The position numbers and the translations under genes are program-made. From Bacteroidetes bacterium SW_9_63_38 (lineage in GTDB: Bacteria > Bacteroidota > Rhodothermia > Rhodothermales > Salinibacteraceae), in the NCBI GenBank assembly GCA_003022435.1, contig PXUA01000016.1, positions 1-64,000 on the forward strand: 64,000 nt of DNA, in the 5' to 3' direction. The notes beneath the pieces are model-generated. The model was given only the letters and a program-made list of their open reading frames with translations. It ran no database searches and was not told the origin of the DNA. This document shows, piece after piece, positions 1 to 7,457 of the stretch (its first letter is position 1; each line of letters begins with the position of its first letter).

Positions 1-46
1 CCATGATGACGGCAAAAAACTCCAGGCTACCGAAGAGGGAGTTCAT
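1..46 (-). CDS. N-terminus of a probable membrane protein (cut by window edge)
   Basis: Only the first 15 codons are visible (MNSLFGSLEFFAVIM), reading leftwards off the window. The stretch is hydrophobic, like the first membrane segment of a permease. The gene follows padR on the same strand, and a 16-bp palindrome lies between them, so it may be the PadR target. A permease linked to the arsenic cluster is a guess from position only. Family cannot be decided from 15 residues. Confidence 0.4.
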   Translation of the reverse strand, partial: MNSLFGSLEFFAVIM

Positions 47-87
47 GGTTTGACGATCATAGGTGCTACAGATTTATGCAGATCGAC

Positions 88-103
88 GGTCTATGCATAG
101 ACC
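88..103. promoter_or_regulatory. 16-bp perfect palindrome between padR and the next gene
   Basis: GGTCTATGCATAGACC is a perfect palindrome. It is flanked by a further partial inverted repeat (GATCGAC to the left, ATCGATGATC to the right). It lies 42 bp upstream of the start codon at 46 and just past the padR stop. A dimeric repressor site, possibly for the adjacent PadR, fits the position. A padR terminator is less likely because no T-run follows. Confidence 0.4.
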
Positions 104-140
104 ATCGATGATCAACGGCCAAAAAAAGAGACTCGCGTTC

Positions 141-497
141 TCACGTCGCAACTGTTTCCGATGCCCGTTCAACGTGTTCGAGGGCGTCCCGCCACACCTC
201 CACGCCGCGCTCGAAGGCTCTCCGCCCTTTTTCCGTAAGCCGGTACACCTTGCGTTGCCGTCCATTGTGCGTTTCCTCCGTGGCCTCGGCGCAGCCGCAC
301 TCCTTAAATTCGCGGAGGATCGGGTAGACCGTTCCCTCCGTCGGGACGCAAAACCCGTCCGTTTGTTCGTCGACGGCCCTGGTGACGCCGTATCCGTGCA
401 GGGGCTCATCGTACAGCGCGCGCAGGATAAAGAACTTACAGAGGCTCTGATTCATCACAGAGCGCCAGTAGTCCTCGGTCGTGATGTCGCCGGCCAT
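141..497 (-). CDS. PadR-family transcriptional regulator
   Basis: A 118-residue winged-helix repressor. The order FFILRALYDEPLHGYG, then GTVYPILREF, then RKVYRLTEKGRRAF is the PadR N-terminal domain: helix 1, recognition region, and beta wing. A C-terminal dimerisation helix (RGVEVWRDALEHVE) follows. I chose the ATG at 497 because upstream sequence in the frame does not resemble the family. It contains several cysteines (FCVP, ECGCAE, SLCKF) and closes the arsenic cluster, so a metalloid- or redox-sensing role is possible, but that is inference. Upstream at 536-545 is GATATACGAT, also present at the arsM-arsD promoter. Confidence 0.85.
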   Translation of the reverse strand: MAGDITTEDYWRSVMNQSLCKFFILRALYDEPLHGYGVTRAVDEQTDGFCVPTEGTVYPILREFKECGCAEATEETHNGRQRKVYRLTEKGRRAFERGVEVWRDALEHVERASETVAT

Positions 498-534
498 TGG
501 TCTGCGTAGGGCTGTTACCTTGATGGTCAAGGGG

Positions 535-548
535 TGATATACGATGCT
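535..548. promoter_or_regulatory. possible ArsR-type half site upstream of padR
   Basis: TGATATACGATGCT contains the 10-mer GATATACGAT. The same 10-mer occurs at 7471-7480 and overlaps the proposed ArsR operator of arsM-arsD. It sits about 40 bp upstream of the padR start. Only half of the 19-bp motif is present, so this is a weak call. Confidence 0.25.
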
Positions 549-662
549 CTCGTCTCTGTTCCAGACGGAGCCTTCGTCAACGTAACCCACGCTACAGAAG
601 CCAGATCGGCGAGCTGATTCGGGATCCCGGCTCCGTCGGACGCACTTCGTTTTGAGTACACG

Positions 663-1145
663 TTACCCCCTGTTCGCCGCCCCGAACGTGTCATCGATCC
701 AGTTGGCCAACGCGTCGCGCACCCGCCGGAAGGCCGCCCGCTTCTCCTCGTCGGTGCCCTCAACCGCGGAGGGATCGTCGAAGCCAACGTGCACGTTTCC
801 TTTCCGGGCTGGCACGTAGGGGCAGCGTTCCTTTGCGTCGTCGCAGACAGTTACCACCATGTCGAGGGGCATTCCGGCGATCGTGCCCGCCGACTCAGCG
901 TCGCCTTCCGACACGGCGGTACCCATGCCGAGCTCCCGGGCAACCTGCTCTACGCTTTTGGAGGTGTGGTCGGAAATGTCGATGCCGATCTCCTTCATCA
1001 CCTTCACAGCAAATGGGCTTACGCCGCTCGGATGGGTTCCGGCGCTCCACGCTTCGTAGCGCCCCCCGTGTCGGTGATTGAGCAGACCCTCGGCCATCTG
1101 CGAGCGGGCCGAGTTGTGCGTGCAGACAAACAGAACGCGCCTCAT
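663..1145 (-). CDS. arsC: thioredoxin-coupled arsenate reductase (first of three)
   Basis: A low-molecular-weight-phosphatase-fold arsenate reductase of 160 residues that reduces As(V) to As(III). The phosphate loop CTHNSARS lies at residues 8-15. The second and third redox cysteines are in VTVCDDAKERCPY, and the general-acid region is FDDPSAVEGTDEEK. Compared with the other two copies in this window it carries about 18 extra residues before the VTVC motif (ELGMGTAVSEGDAESAG region), which explains its length. It lies downstream of the second arsC, separated by a hairpin element, and upstream of padR. The catalytic set is complete, so it should be active. Confidence 0.93.
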   Translation of the reverse strand: MRRVLFVCTHNSARSQMAEGLLNHRHGGRYEAWSAGTHPSGVSPFAVKVMKEIGIDISDHTSKSVEQVARELGMGTAVSEGDAESAGTIAGMPLDMVVTVCDDAKERCPYVPARKGNVHVGFDDPSAVEGTDEEKRAAFRRVRDALANWIDDTFGAANRG

Positions 1146-1352
1146 GAGTCTGATCGGGGTCGATTACGTGCTGTCAGGAAGAAAAGGGGACTCGTCAGGA
1201 CGACTCCCCGTTCTCAAGAGTACCTGACTGGACGCGGAGGACTTCCTTGATCCCATCCCCTTCTGGTTTCCGCCTAAGGATTTTCGTAGTTGGTACGTGC
1301 ACGGTCGTCGGACGTAGCGGACTGAATCGTCATTGAACCAGCCTTGGGCTAT

Positions 1353-1542
1353 CCCGGATTTCTCACGGGACGCTACTGCGACTTCAGAGGCGGCCCCGAC
1401 AGCGGTCGAGGGCAGGCTCCAGTCTGCTCATTTTTGCTCCTCGACGATTCACGAAAGCTTTCGGGATCGCCTGCGGTGCGCGAATGGCATCTTGATCCCG
1501 ACAGCTGTCGGGACTCGCTATGCCTCTCGTGAGAAAACCGGG
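1353..1542. repeat. hairpin-mosaic intergenic element E
   Basis: This fills most of the roughly 400-bp gap between two arsC genes. Outer arms CCCGGATTTCTCACG (1353-1367) and CGTGAGAAAACCGGG (1528-1542) pair over 15 bp with one mismatch. Inside are smaller inverted repeats, including the perfect palindrome at 1496-1513. The design (long outer stem with short hairpins inside) matches the elements at 2380, 5820, 29342 and 30301, although its stem sequence is different. No protein coding is credible here. Confidence 0.55.
1496..1513. repeat. 18-bp palindrome, intergenic copy
   Basis: TCCCGACAGCTGTCGGGA is a perfect 18-bp palindrome. The same arms (TCCCGAC and GTCGGGA, four bases apart) occur inside cysS at 18170-18187 and inside uvrB at 31343-31360. 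Degenerate relatives occur near 29517 and 30348. Confidence 0.75.
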
Positions 1543-1971
1543 CTATGTTGACGGCGGAGCATCCTCCGGTCCGAAGGTCGTGTCGATCCAGTCGGCCAGT
1601 CTGTCGCGGGTGCGCCGGAAGGCCGTGCGTTTCTCATCGTCGGTGCCCTCGACGGCAGAAGGATCGTCGAAACCCTGGTGCAGGTTCTCCTTCTCGGCCG
1701 GGATGTACGGGCAGTTCTCCGCGGCGCCGTCGCAGACGGTGACCACGATGTCGAGCGACGTGTCGGCGTAGGTGTCGACGTGCTCAGAGGTATGCTTGGA
1801 GATATCGATGTCGATCTCGTCCATCACCTCGGCGGCAAACGGGTTGACGCCGCCGGGATTCGTGCCCGCGCTGCGAATCTCGTAGCGACCACCATAGCGA
1901 TCGCGCAGCAGCCCCTCGGCCATCTGGGAGCGGGAGGAGTTGTGGGTGCAGACGAAGAGAACAGCGTCCAT
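1543..1971 (-). CDS. arsC: thioredoxin-coupled arsenate reductase (second of three)
   Basis: A 142-residue enzyme of the same family as the other two arsC genes here. The phosphate loop CTHNSSRS is near the N-terminus, the redox pair is in VTVCDGAAENCPY, and the acid loop is FDDPSAVEGTDDEK. The ATG at 1971 places the conserved AVLFVCTHN at residues 3-11, as in the family. Sequence upstream in the frame is arginine-rich and unrelated, so longer starts are wrong. It lies 41 bp downstream of the CC-motif protein gene and probably shares its mRNA. Confidence 0.93.
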   Translation of the reverse strand: MDAVLFVCTHNSSRSQMAEGLLRDRYGGRYEIRSAGTNPGGVNPFAAEVMDEIDIDISKHTSEHVDTYADTSLDIVVTVCDGAAENCPYIPAEKENLHQGFDDPSAVEGTDDEKRTAFRRTRDRLADWIDTTFGPEDAPPST

Positions 1972-2012
1972 GGAAAGCCCAAAGATCGAGGAGGAAAACG
2001 GATGGGTGGCTA

Positions 2013-2327
2013 CTACATCTGTGACGCGGCGCCTTCGACGTAGAGCGACGACCACCGCCACCACTGGTCGAGGCCCACACGCAGCGGCGCGCCGCTCAGC
2101 GACACGAAACTGCGGTGCACGTATACCGTGAGGCCCTGCCGCTCCGTTTCGACGTAGGCCTCCAGGTCGGACGGCGGCTCGGTGCCAACGGTCGCCAGGT
2201 CGACGCGCCCCCCACAGCACCCGTGGCGCGGGCTCGGGCGGATCGTGAGCACCCCGCCCTCCTCGCGGGCATAGCCGATCGCCTCCTCGTCGATCGATAA
2301 GTCCAACTGGGACTCGATTCCGGGCAT
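2013..2327 (-). CDS. small CC-motif (CC/Se-type) protein in the arsenic cluster
   Basis: A 104-residue protein. It starts with a short helical region (LSIDEEAIGYAREEGG), then a strand and the motif HGCCGGRVDL, then a C-terminal half ending in a tryptophan-rich GLDQWWRWSSLYVEG. The order matches small 'CC/Se motif' proteins, in which the second Cys of the pair can be selenocysteine. Here both are Cys (TGC TGT). The biochemical role is unknown. It lies directly upstream of arsC, so a thiol role in metalloid handling is plausible inference. Family assignment is from memory of the pattern and is moderate. Confidence 0.65.
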   Translation of the reverse strand: MPGIESQLDLSIDEEAIGYAREEGGVLTIRPSPRHGCCGGRVDLATVGTEPPSDLEAYVETERQGLTVYVHRSFVSLSGAPLRVGLDQWWRWSSLYVEGAASQM

Positions 2328-2379
2328 CCCTTAATCTGAACTGTGCTATAGACGACTGTGTGAGAGCCTACTGGCCTTC

Positions 2380-2603
2380 AAGAAAATGCCGCTCGGAGAT
2401 CTGCAGAGGCGAAGCGCTCGGAAATTCTTCAGTGTATGAGCGAACGGAGGGAGCGAGTGTGAAGAATTTCAGCGCCCTGAGCGAGGAGATCCCAGATCTC
2501 CAGCGAGGAAGTAGTCTCCGGACTGCGAAGCCGAGACAGATGTCAGGCATTTTCTTCATAGCCTTGATCTTTCCAGTCCCTTTTGTATCAAGACAAAAGG
2601 GAC
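2380..2603. repeat. hairpin-mosaic intergenic element A
   Basis: Occupies the gap between the CC-motif gene and acr3. Outer arms AAGAAAATGCC (2380-2390) and GGCATTTTCTT (2546-2556) pair perfectly. A nested stem GAAATTCTTCA (2421-2431) / TGAAGAATTTC (2460-2470) and a hairpin GGAGATC-CCA-GATCTCC (2485-2501) lie inside. A second hairpin, GTCCCTTTTGT (2576-2586) / ACAAAAGGGAC (2593-2603), follows. The text around the stems (GCGCCCTGAGCGAG before and CAGCGAGGAAGTAGT after the small hairpin) recurs in element B. The linker after the outer arm recurs in element C. Confidence 0.8.
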
Positions 2604-2671
2604 ATTCAAAACGGCGGTGGGAAGAAGCATTCAGCGAAGGAGGCTGTCATCCAGAGTCCGCACACCGGAAC

Positions 2672-3853
2672 TCAGGCCGCGGCCGTCCGCCGCTCGAACT
2701 GCGGCCGCGTCGCGTTCGCGATGCGCACCAGCGTCAGCATGAGCGGCACCTCCACGAGCACGCCCACCACCGTGGCCAGCGCGGCCCCGGAGGTCACCCC
2801 AAACAGGGCGATGGCCGTCGCCACGGCCAGTTCGAAGAAGTTGCTGGCGCCAATCATGCCCGCCGGGGCCGCGATGGCATGCGGCACGCGCCAGGCGTAA
2901 GCCCAGCCGTACGCAATTGCGAACACAAAGAACGTCTGCACCACGAGCGGGACCGCGATCAAGGCGATGTGGAGCGGGTTCTGCAGAATCACCTCGCCCT
3001 GGAAGGAAAACAGCAGCACCAGCGTCAGCAGCAGGCCCACCATCGTCACCGGCCCGAGCCGCTCCAGGAACACAGTGTCGAACCACTCCTCGCCCTTCGC
3101 CTGAATGAGCCAGGTGCGCGAGAGAACCCCCGCCGCCAGCGGAATCACGATGTAGAGGCCCACCGACAGCAGCAGCGTGTCCCACGGCACGATCACATCG
3201 GAGAGGCCCAGTAAAAACGCCGCGATCGGCGCAAACGCCACCAGCATGATGAGGTCGTTGATGGCGACCTGCACGAGCGTGTAGGCGGCATCGCCGTCGG
3301 TCAGGTAGCTCCACACGAACACCATCGCCGTACAGGGCGCCGCCCCGAGCAGAATGGCCCCCGCTACGTACTCGCTGGCCAGGCCCGGCTCAATCAGCGG
3401 GCCGAAGATGCCCTTTAGGAAGAGCCACGCGAAGCCGAACATCGTAAACGGCTTAATCAGCCAGTTCACCACCACGGTCACCGTGATGCCCTTCGGGTGG
3501 CGCCGCACGCCGAGGATGCTCTTGAAGTCGACCTGCACCATCATCGGGTAGATCATCGCCCAGATGAGAACGGCGATCGGCAGGTTGACCTGGGCCACCT
3601 TCATCTCGCCCAGCACGTTGGGCACGGCCGGAATTAGTTGGCCAACGGCCACCCCCACGGCGATGCAGAGGGCGACCCACAGGCTCAGGTAGCGCTCAAA
3701 GACCCCGAGGTCGTCCTGGTTTTTCTCGGCGGTCGCGTCGATGTCGTGAGAAGGCCCCTCGTGGGCCTGCCCATCCTGGGCAGAGCCGTTCTCCGGCGAG
3801 TCGGGCGCAGCGTCTGTGGCCGTCGGATCCGTCGTCGAGTTCTGGTTGGGCAT
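2672..3853 (-). CDS. acr3: ACR3-family arsenite efflux permease
   Basis: A 393-residue inner-membrane carrier that exports As(OH)3. After an acidic, glycine/serine-rich cytoplasmic head of about 45 residues comes YLSLWVALCIAVGVAVGQLIP, the usual first segment. Ten hydrophobic segments follow in total. The family cysteine lies in ILLGAAPCTAMVFVWS, and conserved PLMVQVDFKSI-like and NWLIKPF stretches are present. The acidic extra N-terminus fits a halophile. It lies 66 bp after arsA with no terminator between, so ArsA probably energises this carrier. ACR3 rather than ArsB is clear from the sequence. Confidence 0.93.
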   Translation of the reverse strand: MPNQNSTTDPTATDAAPDSPENGSAQDGQAHEGPSHDIDATAEKNQDDLGVFERYLSLWVALCIAVGVAVGQLIPAVPNVLGEMKVAQVNLPIAVLIWAMIYPMMVQVDFKSILGVRRHPKGITVTVVVNWLIKPFTMFGFAWLFLKGIFGPLIEPGLASEYVAGAILLGAAPCTAMVFVWSYLTDGDAAYTLVQVAINDLIMLVAFAPIAAFLLGLSDVIVPWDTLLLSVGLYIVIPLAAGVLSRTWLIQAKGEEWFDTVFLERLGPVTMVGLLLTLVLLFSFQGEVILQNPLHIALIAVPLVVQTFFVFAIAYGWAYAWRVPHAIAAPAGMIGASNFFELAVATAIALFGVTSGAALATVVGVLVEVPLMLTLVRIANATRPQFERRTAAA

Positions 3854-3919
3854 AAAGAAGACGCGTTCGGGATTCGTTCAAATTCAGGGGTAGACCAGAC
3901 CTGTCAGATCTTTCTTGTA

Positions 3920-5707
3920 TTAGGCTTGCACCGGCACGGCCTGCGTGGTGCCGCGAGCCAGGGCCCGCAGGCGGTCCGGCCCCACCGGTTCGTCCGGCAT
4001 CCAGGGGGCCAGGGCGGTGCGTTCGGCGTGCTCGCCCTGCACCGCCTCAATCTGCGGCGCCTCGGCGTGGGCGCGCTCCACCAGCAGCGGATCCGACGGC
4101 CCGGCGGCCGCGAGGCTCTGGTTCACGACCCAGGCGTAGGGCGTGATGTCGGCCCGCTCCAGGTCGTCCTGCAGCTGCTTCGCCTCCAGGACCGGCGTCG
4201 TCTCCGGCAGCGTCACAAGCATAATCTTCGTGTAGTCCGGGTCCTGCAGGCGCATGAGCGGCGTCGTGATGCGGCCCGCCTCCACCTCGCTCGTGCGCAT
4301 CACCTCGCGGTGGTAGGAGCCGGTCGTGTCGAGCAGAAGCAGCGTGTGGCCGGTCGGCGCCGTGTCCATCACCACGAACTGGCGCTGCGCCTTCCCGATC
4401 TCGCGGGCAACGGCGCGGAAGACGGCCACCTCTTTCGTGCAGGGCGAGCGCAGGTCCTCCTCCAAGAGCGCCCGCTCTTCGGGGTCCATGTCCGTGCCCT
4501 TCGTCTCGAGGACGCTATCGCGGTACTGGCGCGCAGCTTCGTCCGGGTCGATGGCACTCACCTCCAGGTTCGGAAGCGCGTCGGCCCCCACCGCGTCGGT
4601 CACGTGGGCGGCCGGGTCGGTGGTCGTGAGCAGGACCTCCTCGCCCCGCTGGGCCAGATCGACGGCCACCGACGCGGCGATCGTCGTCTTGCCGACGCCG
4701 CCCTTCCCCATCACCATGATGAGGCCGTGCCCGTCGCCCGCGAACCCGTCAACCAGGCCGTGAATGTTCGGGAGATCGATCTCGGGCGGCTGCTCCGCGC
4801 CGTTTGTCGCGGCCGGCGGCTCCTCGCCGGACACCAGGCTCCGGAGGGCGCCCAAGCCCACGAGGTTGTAACCCTTCAACGGGACCGTGTCGCGCGGCAG
4901 GTCGGCCAGTTCCTCCGGCATCGCGGCGAGCGCCTCGTCGGCCCGGCGCTCCATCGCCTCGGCCAGCGGATCCGACGGATTCTGGGCCCGGAAGACCCCG
5001 TTCACGGCGAGCCGCTGGTTCGTGATGTCCAGCTCTTTGAGCTCGCCGCTCGACCGCGCCGCCTCCTTGAACGCCGAGGCCTCCGGGCGGCTCACCAGCA
5101 TGAGCGTCGTCCGCTCTTCATCCTGCAGCGCCTCGACAGCGGCGGTGTAGCGCTCCTGCTGGGCCTCCAGGCCGGAGACCGGCCCGAGGCAGGACGCCCC
5201 GTCCGGGTTCTCCTCAATGTAGTCGCTCCAGGCGGCCGGCAGCTCCAGCAGGCGCAGCGTGTGACCCGTCGGGGCCGTGTCGAACACGATGTGGTCGAAG
5301 TCCGCGGCGGGTCCCTCCCCGGCCAGGAACTGGGTAAACTTGTCGAACGACGCGATCTCGGTCGTGCAGGCGCCGGAGAGTTGCTCCTCCACCTGCTCGA
5401 CGGTCTCGTCGGGGAGCACGCCCCTCATCGGCTCGATGACGCGCTCGCGGTAGTCGTCCGCCGCGGCCTCCGGGTCGATGTTGACGGCCGACAGGTTCGG
5501 CACGCTCTCGACCGGCGCCACGTCAGATCCCACCGGCGCTTCGAGCACCTGCTGGAGGTTCGACGCCGGGTCAGTGCTCACGAGGAGGACATCGTTTCCC
5601 GCATCGGCGAGGCGAACCGCTGAGGCGCAGGCGAGGGATGTCTTGCCCACCCCACCCTTGCCGGTGAAGAAGAGGTAGCGGGACGGATTGTCAAGAACGG
5701 ACAGCAT
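3920..5707 (-). CDS. arsA: arsenite-stimulated pump ATPase ArsA (two-domain)
   Basis: A 595-residue tandem ATPase of the GET3/ArsA family that couples ATP hydrolysis to arsenite export. The first half has the deviant Walker A FTGKGGVGKTSLA near residue 15 and DTAPTGHTLRLLELP. The second half repeats both (VMGKGGVGKTTIA, DTAPTGHTLLLLD). The three metalloid-binding cysteines are visible in GACTTEIASF, ASCLGPVSG and RSPCTKEVAVF. Length and domain order are those of full ArsA. It leads acr3 on the same strand, a less common partnership than ArsA-ArsB but a known one. Confidence 0.95.
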   Translation of the reverse strand: MLSVLDNPSRYLFFTGKGGVGKTSLACASAVRLADAGNDVLLVSTDPASNLQQVLEAPVGSDVAPVESVPNLSAVNIDPEAAADDYRERVIEPMRGVLPDETVEQVEEQLSGACTTEIASFDKFTQFLAGEGPAADFDHIVFDTAPTGHTLRLLELPAAWSDYIEENPDGASCLGPVSGLEAQQERYTAAVEALQDEERTTLMLVSRPEASAFKEAARSSGELKELDITNQRLAVNGVFRAQNPSDPLAEAMERRADEALAAMPEELADLPRDTVPLKGYNLVGLGALRSLVSGEEPPAATNGAEQPPEIDLPNIHGLVDGFAGDGHGLIMVMGKGGVGKTTIAASVAVDLAQRGEEVLLTTTDPAAHVTDAVGADALPNLEVSAIDPDEAARQYRDSVLETKGTDMDPEERALLEEDLRSPCTKEVAVFRAVAREIGKAQRQFVVMDTAPTGHTLLLLDTTGSYHREVMRTSEVEAGRITTPLMRLQDPDYTKIMLVTLPETTPVLEAKQLQDDLERADITPYAWVVNQSLAAAGPSDPLLVERAHAEAPQIEAVQGEHAERTALAPWMPDEPVGPDRLRALARGTTQAVPVQA

Positions 5708-5819
5708 GGCGAATCTGGATTCGAGAATGGGTCAGTGTCAACAGTGTGAAGTTGTTTGATTCGAAGGAGCCTCATCGGTTGGGGCTCGAAAATAACCGGT
5801 TATCGCCCCTTCCGGCCTT

Positions 5820-6089
5820 CAGAAAATAGCCGCTCGGATGCCTACACTTCCGGAACGACCGAAATTTCTCATGTCTGAGCAAGGCAATCCCAGATTGCCA
5901 AGCGAGTTCGAGAATAGGGATCTCAGATCCCCTTCAGTGTGGCGAGCACAGGTCTCAGGCTATTTTCTGCGCCCTGGGCGAGGCCACCTAGATGGCCAGC
6001 GAAGAAGTAGTTTCAGACTGCCAGCCAAGCCCTTTTACTTCGTGAGTCGCTTCGCTCGTCTCGTCCATTTTGGGGCCATCAAAATGGAC
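5820..6089. repeat. hairpin-mosaic intergenic element B
   Basis: Fills the 450-bp gap between arsM-arsD and arsA. Outer arms CAGAAAATAGCC (5820-5831) and GGCTATTTTCTG (5958-5969) pair perfectly. Inside are GGCAATC-CCA-GATTGCC (5883-5899) and GGGATC-TCA-GATCCC (5917-5931). Then come GCGCCCTGGGCGAG, a third hairpin GGCCA/TGGCC (5982-5997), and CAGCGAAGAAGTAGT. A last hairpin is GTCCATTTTG (6063-6072) / CAAAATGGAC (6080-6089). A 22-nt segment at 5854-5875 is identical to 29376-29397 in element C. Stems differ from element A at paired positions but still pair. Confidence 0.8.
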
Positions 6090-6157
6090 AGCTAACGGTA
6101 CAGGAAATTTTCAACACCGGCGGTCACACCACCGCAGTGGCGAAGCAGCCAGTGTGT

Positions 6158-7342
6158 CTACGCGGGTTCGAGCCCGGCCATCCGGGCGAATTCCTCGCGC
6201 GACGGGTACGACCATCGGGACTGGATCTCGCCGTCGACGATAACGATCGGCAGCACGTCCTGCCCCTCGCGCTGGAGGGCGTCGTAGACGACCGGCGTGT
6301 CCGTAAACATCTGCGGATGGGAGGACGGGTTGTAGCGCTCGACCGTGGCGCCGCGCCGCTCCAGCTTGCGCAGGACTTCGCTCACGGTCACCAGCTCGTC
6401 GTCAGCGTCCGGGCCGCAGACGCCCGTCGAGCAGCACATTGGGGGGTCGAAAACCTCAACGTTCGGCCCGTCGGACGAATCGGCATCCCCATTCTGGACA
6501 TGGTGATCCGGATCGTCGCGTGTCTCCGAGTGCGTCCCCGTGATCGTTACGCTTTGCAATTCGGCGTCGCTCGCCCGAAACGCAGCCCGCTGCTCCTGGT
6601 CCAGGTGCTCGGCGAGCAGGTCGTCCGGAAGCGAAAGGACCTTGTCCGTGGCCACCTGCACGTCCCTAAACCCTGCGCCCCGGAGCCGATCCAGGTACGC
6701 GCTCCGTTCCATCGCTCCGGCCACGCAGCCCACGTACATCTCGGCGGCCTCGCGCAGCGTCTCGGGCAGTTCTCCGACATGCACAATGTCGGACACGGAA
6801 AAACGACCGCCGGGCCGGAGCACGCGCGCCATCTCCGCGAACGCCCGCTCCTTGTCCGGCACCAGGTTGAGCACACAGTTGCTGAGAACGACGTCGACCG
6901 CATTGTCGTCCACCGGAAGATCCTCAATGTCCCCGACCGCGAACGTCACGTTCTCGTGGCCGAGCGTGTCGGCGTTTGTCCGGGCTGATTCCACCATCTC
7001 CTCCACAAGGTCGACACCGTGCACGTGCCCGTCGGGCCCCACGTCGCACCGGGCCACGAACGCGTCCATCCCCGCCCCCGAGCCCAAATCGAGCACGCGC
7101 TCCCCCGGCTGAAGGTCGGCGTACTCCGTCGGCAGGCCGCAGCCCAGGTCCAGGTCGGCCTCGGCGGCAATGTCGGCGGCGTCCTCGTAGTCGTCGCTCA
7201 CGTCGAGCCCGAGTGCGTCATCGGCATCGGAGCCGCAGGACGCCGACGGGCCGCAGCACGAATCGGTTCCCTCGGCAGCGGAGCGGTACTTGGTGCGCAC
7301 GACTTCTTTGAGGGCGTCGGCGGACAGGTCGGAGGTTGGCAT
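6158..7342 (-). CDS. arsM: ArsM-ArsD fusion: arsenite methyltransferase with C-terminal ArsD metallochaperone
   Basis: A 394-residue protein in two parts. The N-terminal ~265 residues are an As(III) S-adenosylmethionine methyltransferase. They have a DSCCGPSASCG cysteine cluster (about residues 28-36), SAM motif VLDLGSGAGMDAF, VLSNCVLNLVPDKE with the catalytic-type Cys, and MYVGCVAGA with the third Cys. After an acidic linker, about 100 residues match ArsD, including VFDPPMCCSTGVCGPD with the three As(III)-binding cysteines. ArsD hands arsenite to ArsA, whose gene is next downstream. The fusion suggests channelling between methylation and efflux. I chose the ATG at 7342; an ATG at 7441 is possible but adds unrelated sequence and would overlap the promoter. 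Confidence 0.9.
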   Translation of the reverse strand: MPTSDLSADALKEVVRTKYRSAAEGTDSCCGPSASCGSDADDALGLDVSDDYEDAADIAAEADLDLGCGLPTEYADLQPGERVLDLGSGAGMDAFVARCDVGPDGHVHGVDLVEEMVESARTNADTLGHENVTFAVGDIEDLPVDDNAVDVVLSNCVLNLVPDKERAFAEMARVLRPGGRFSVSDIVHVGELPETLREAAEMYVGCVAGAMERSAYLDRLRGAGFRDVQVATDKVLSLPDDLLAEHLDQEQRAAFRASDAELQSVTITGTHSETRDDPDHHVQNGDADSSDGPNVEVFDPPMCCSTGVCGPDADDELVTVSEVLRKLERRGATVERYNPSSHPQMFTDTPVVYDALQREGQDVLPIVIVDGEIQSRWSYPSREEFARMAGLEPA

Positions 7343-7457
7343 CGCGCTGGCAGCAGTTGTTGGAAGACCAGGAACGGGGGGATCGTCGAAAACCGTCGCC
7401 CGAGCCCCTAACGGCTCGGACCATTCCCTCGAAGCAGGCATCGTGCCTACTCCTTTT

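Noticed and set aside
2013..2327. Selenocysteine in the CC-motif protein
   Set aside because: Both positions of the pair are ordinary Cys codons and no in-frame TGA is present.
2576..2603. Hairpin as the acr3 transcription terminator
   Set aside because: The stem is strong, but on the minus strand it is not followed by a T-run, and the same kind of stem follows elements B and C in other contexts.
3638..5623. A long plus-strand open frame of 661 codons opposite arsA
   Set aside because: It is the antisense of arsA in GC-rich, codon-biased DNA. Its translation is rich in Arg, His and Gly with no motif, while the minus strand encodes a complete ArsA.
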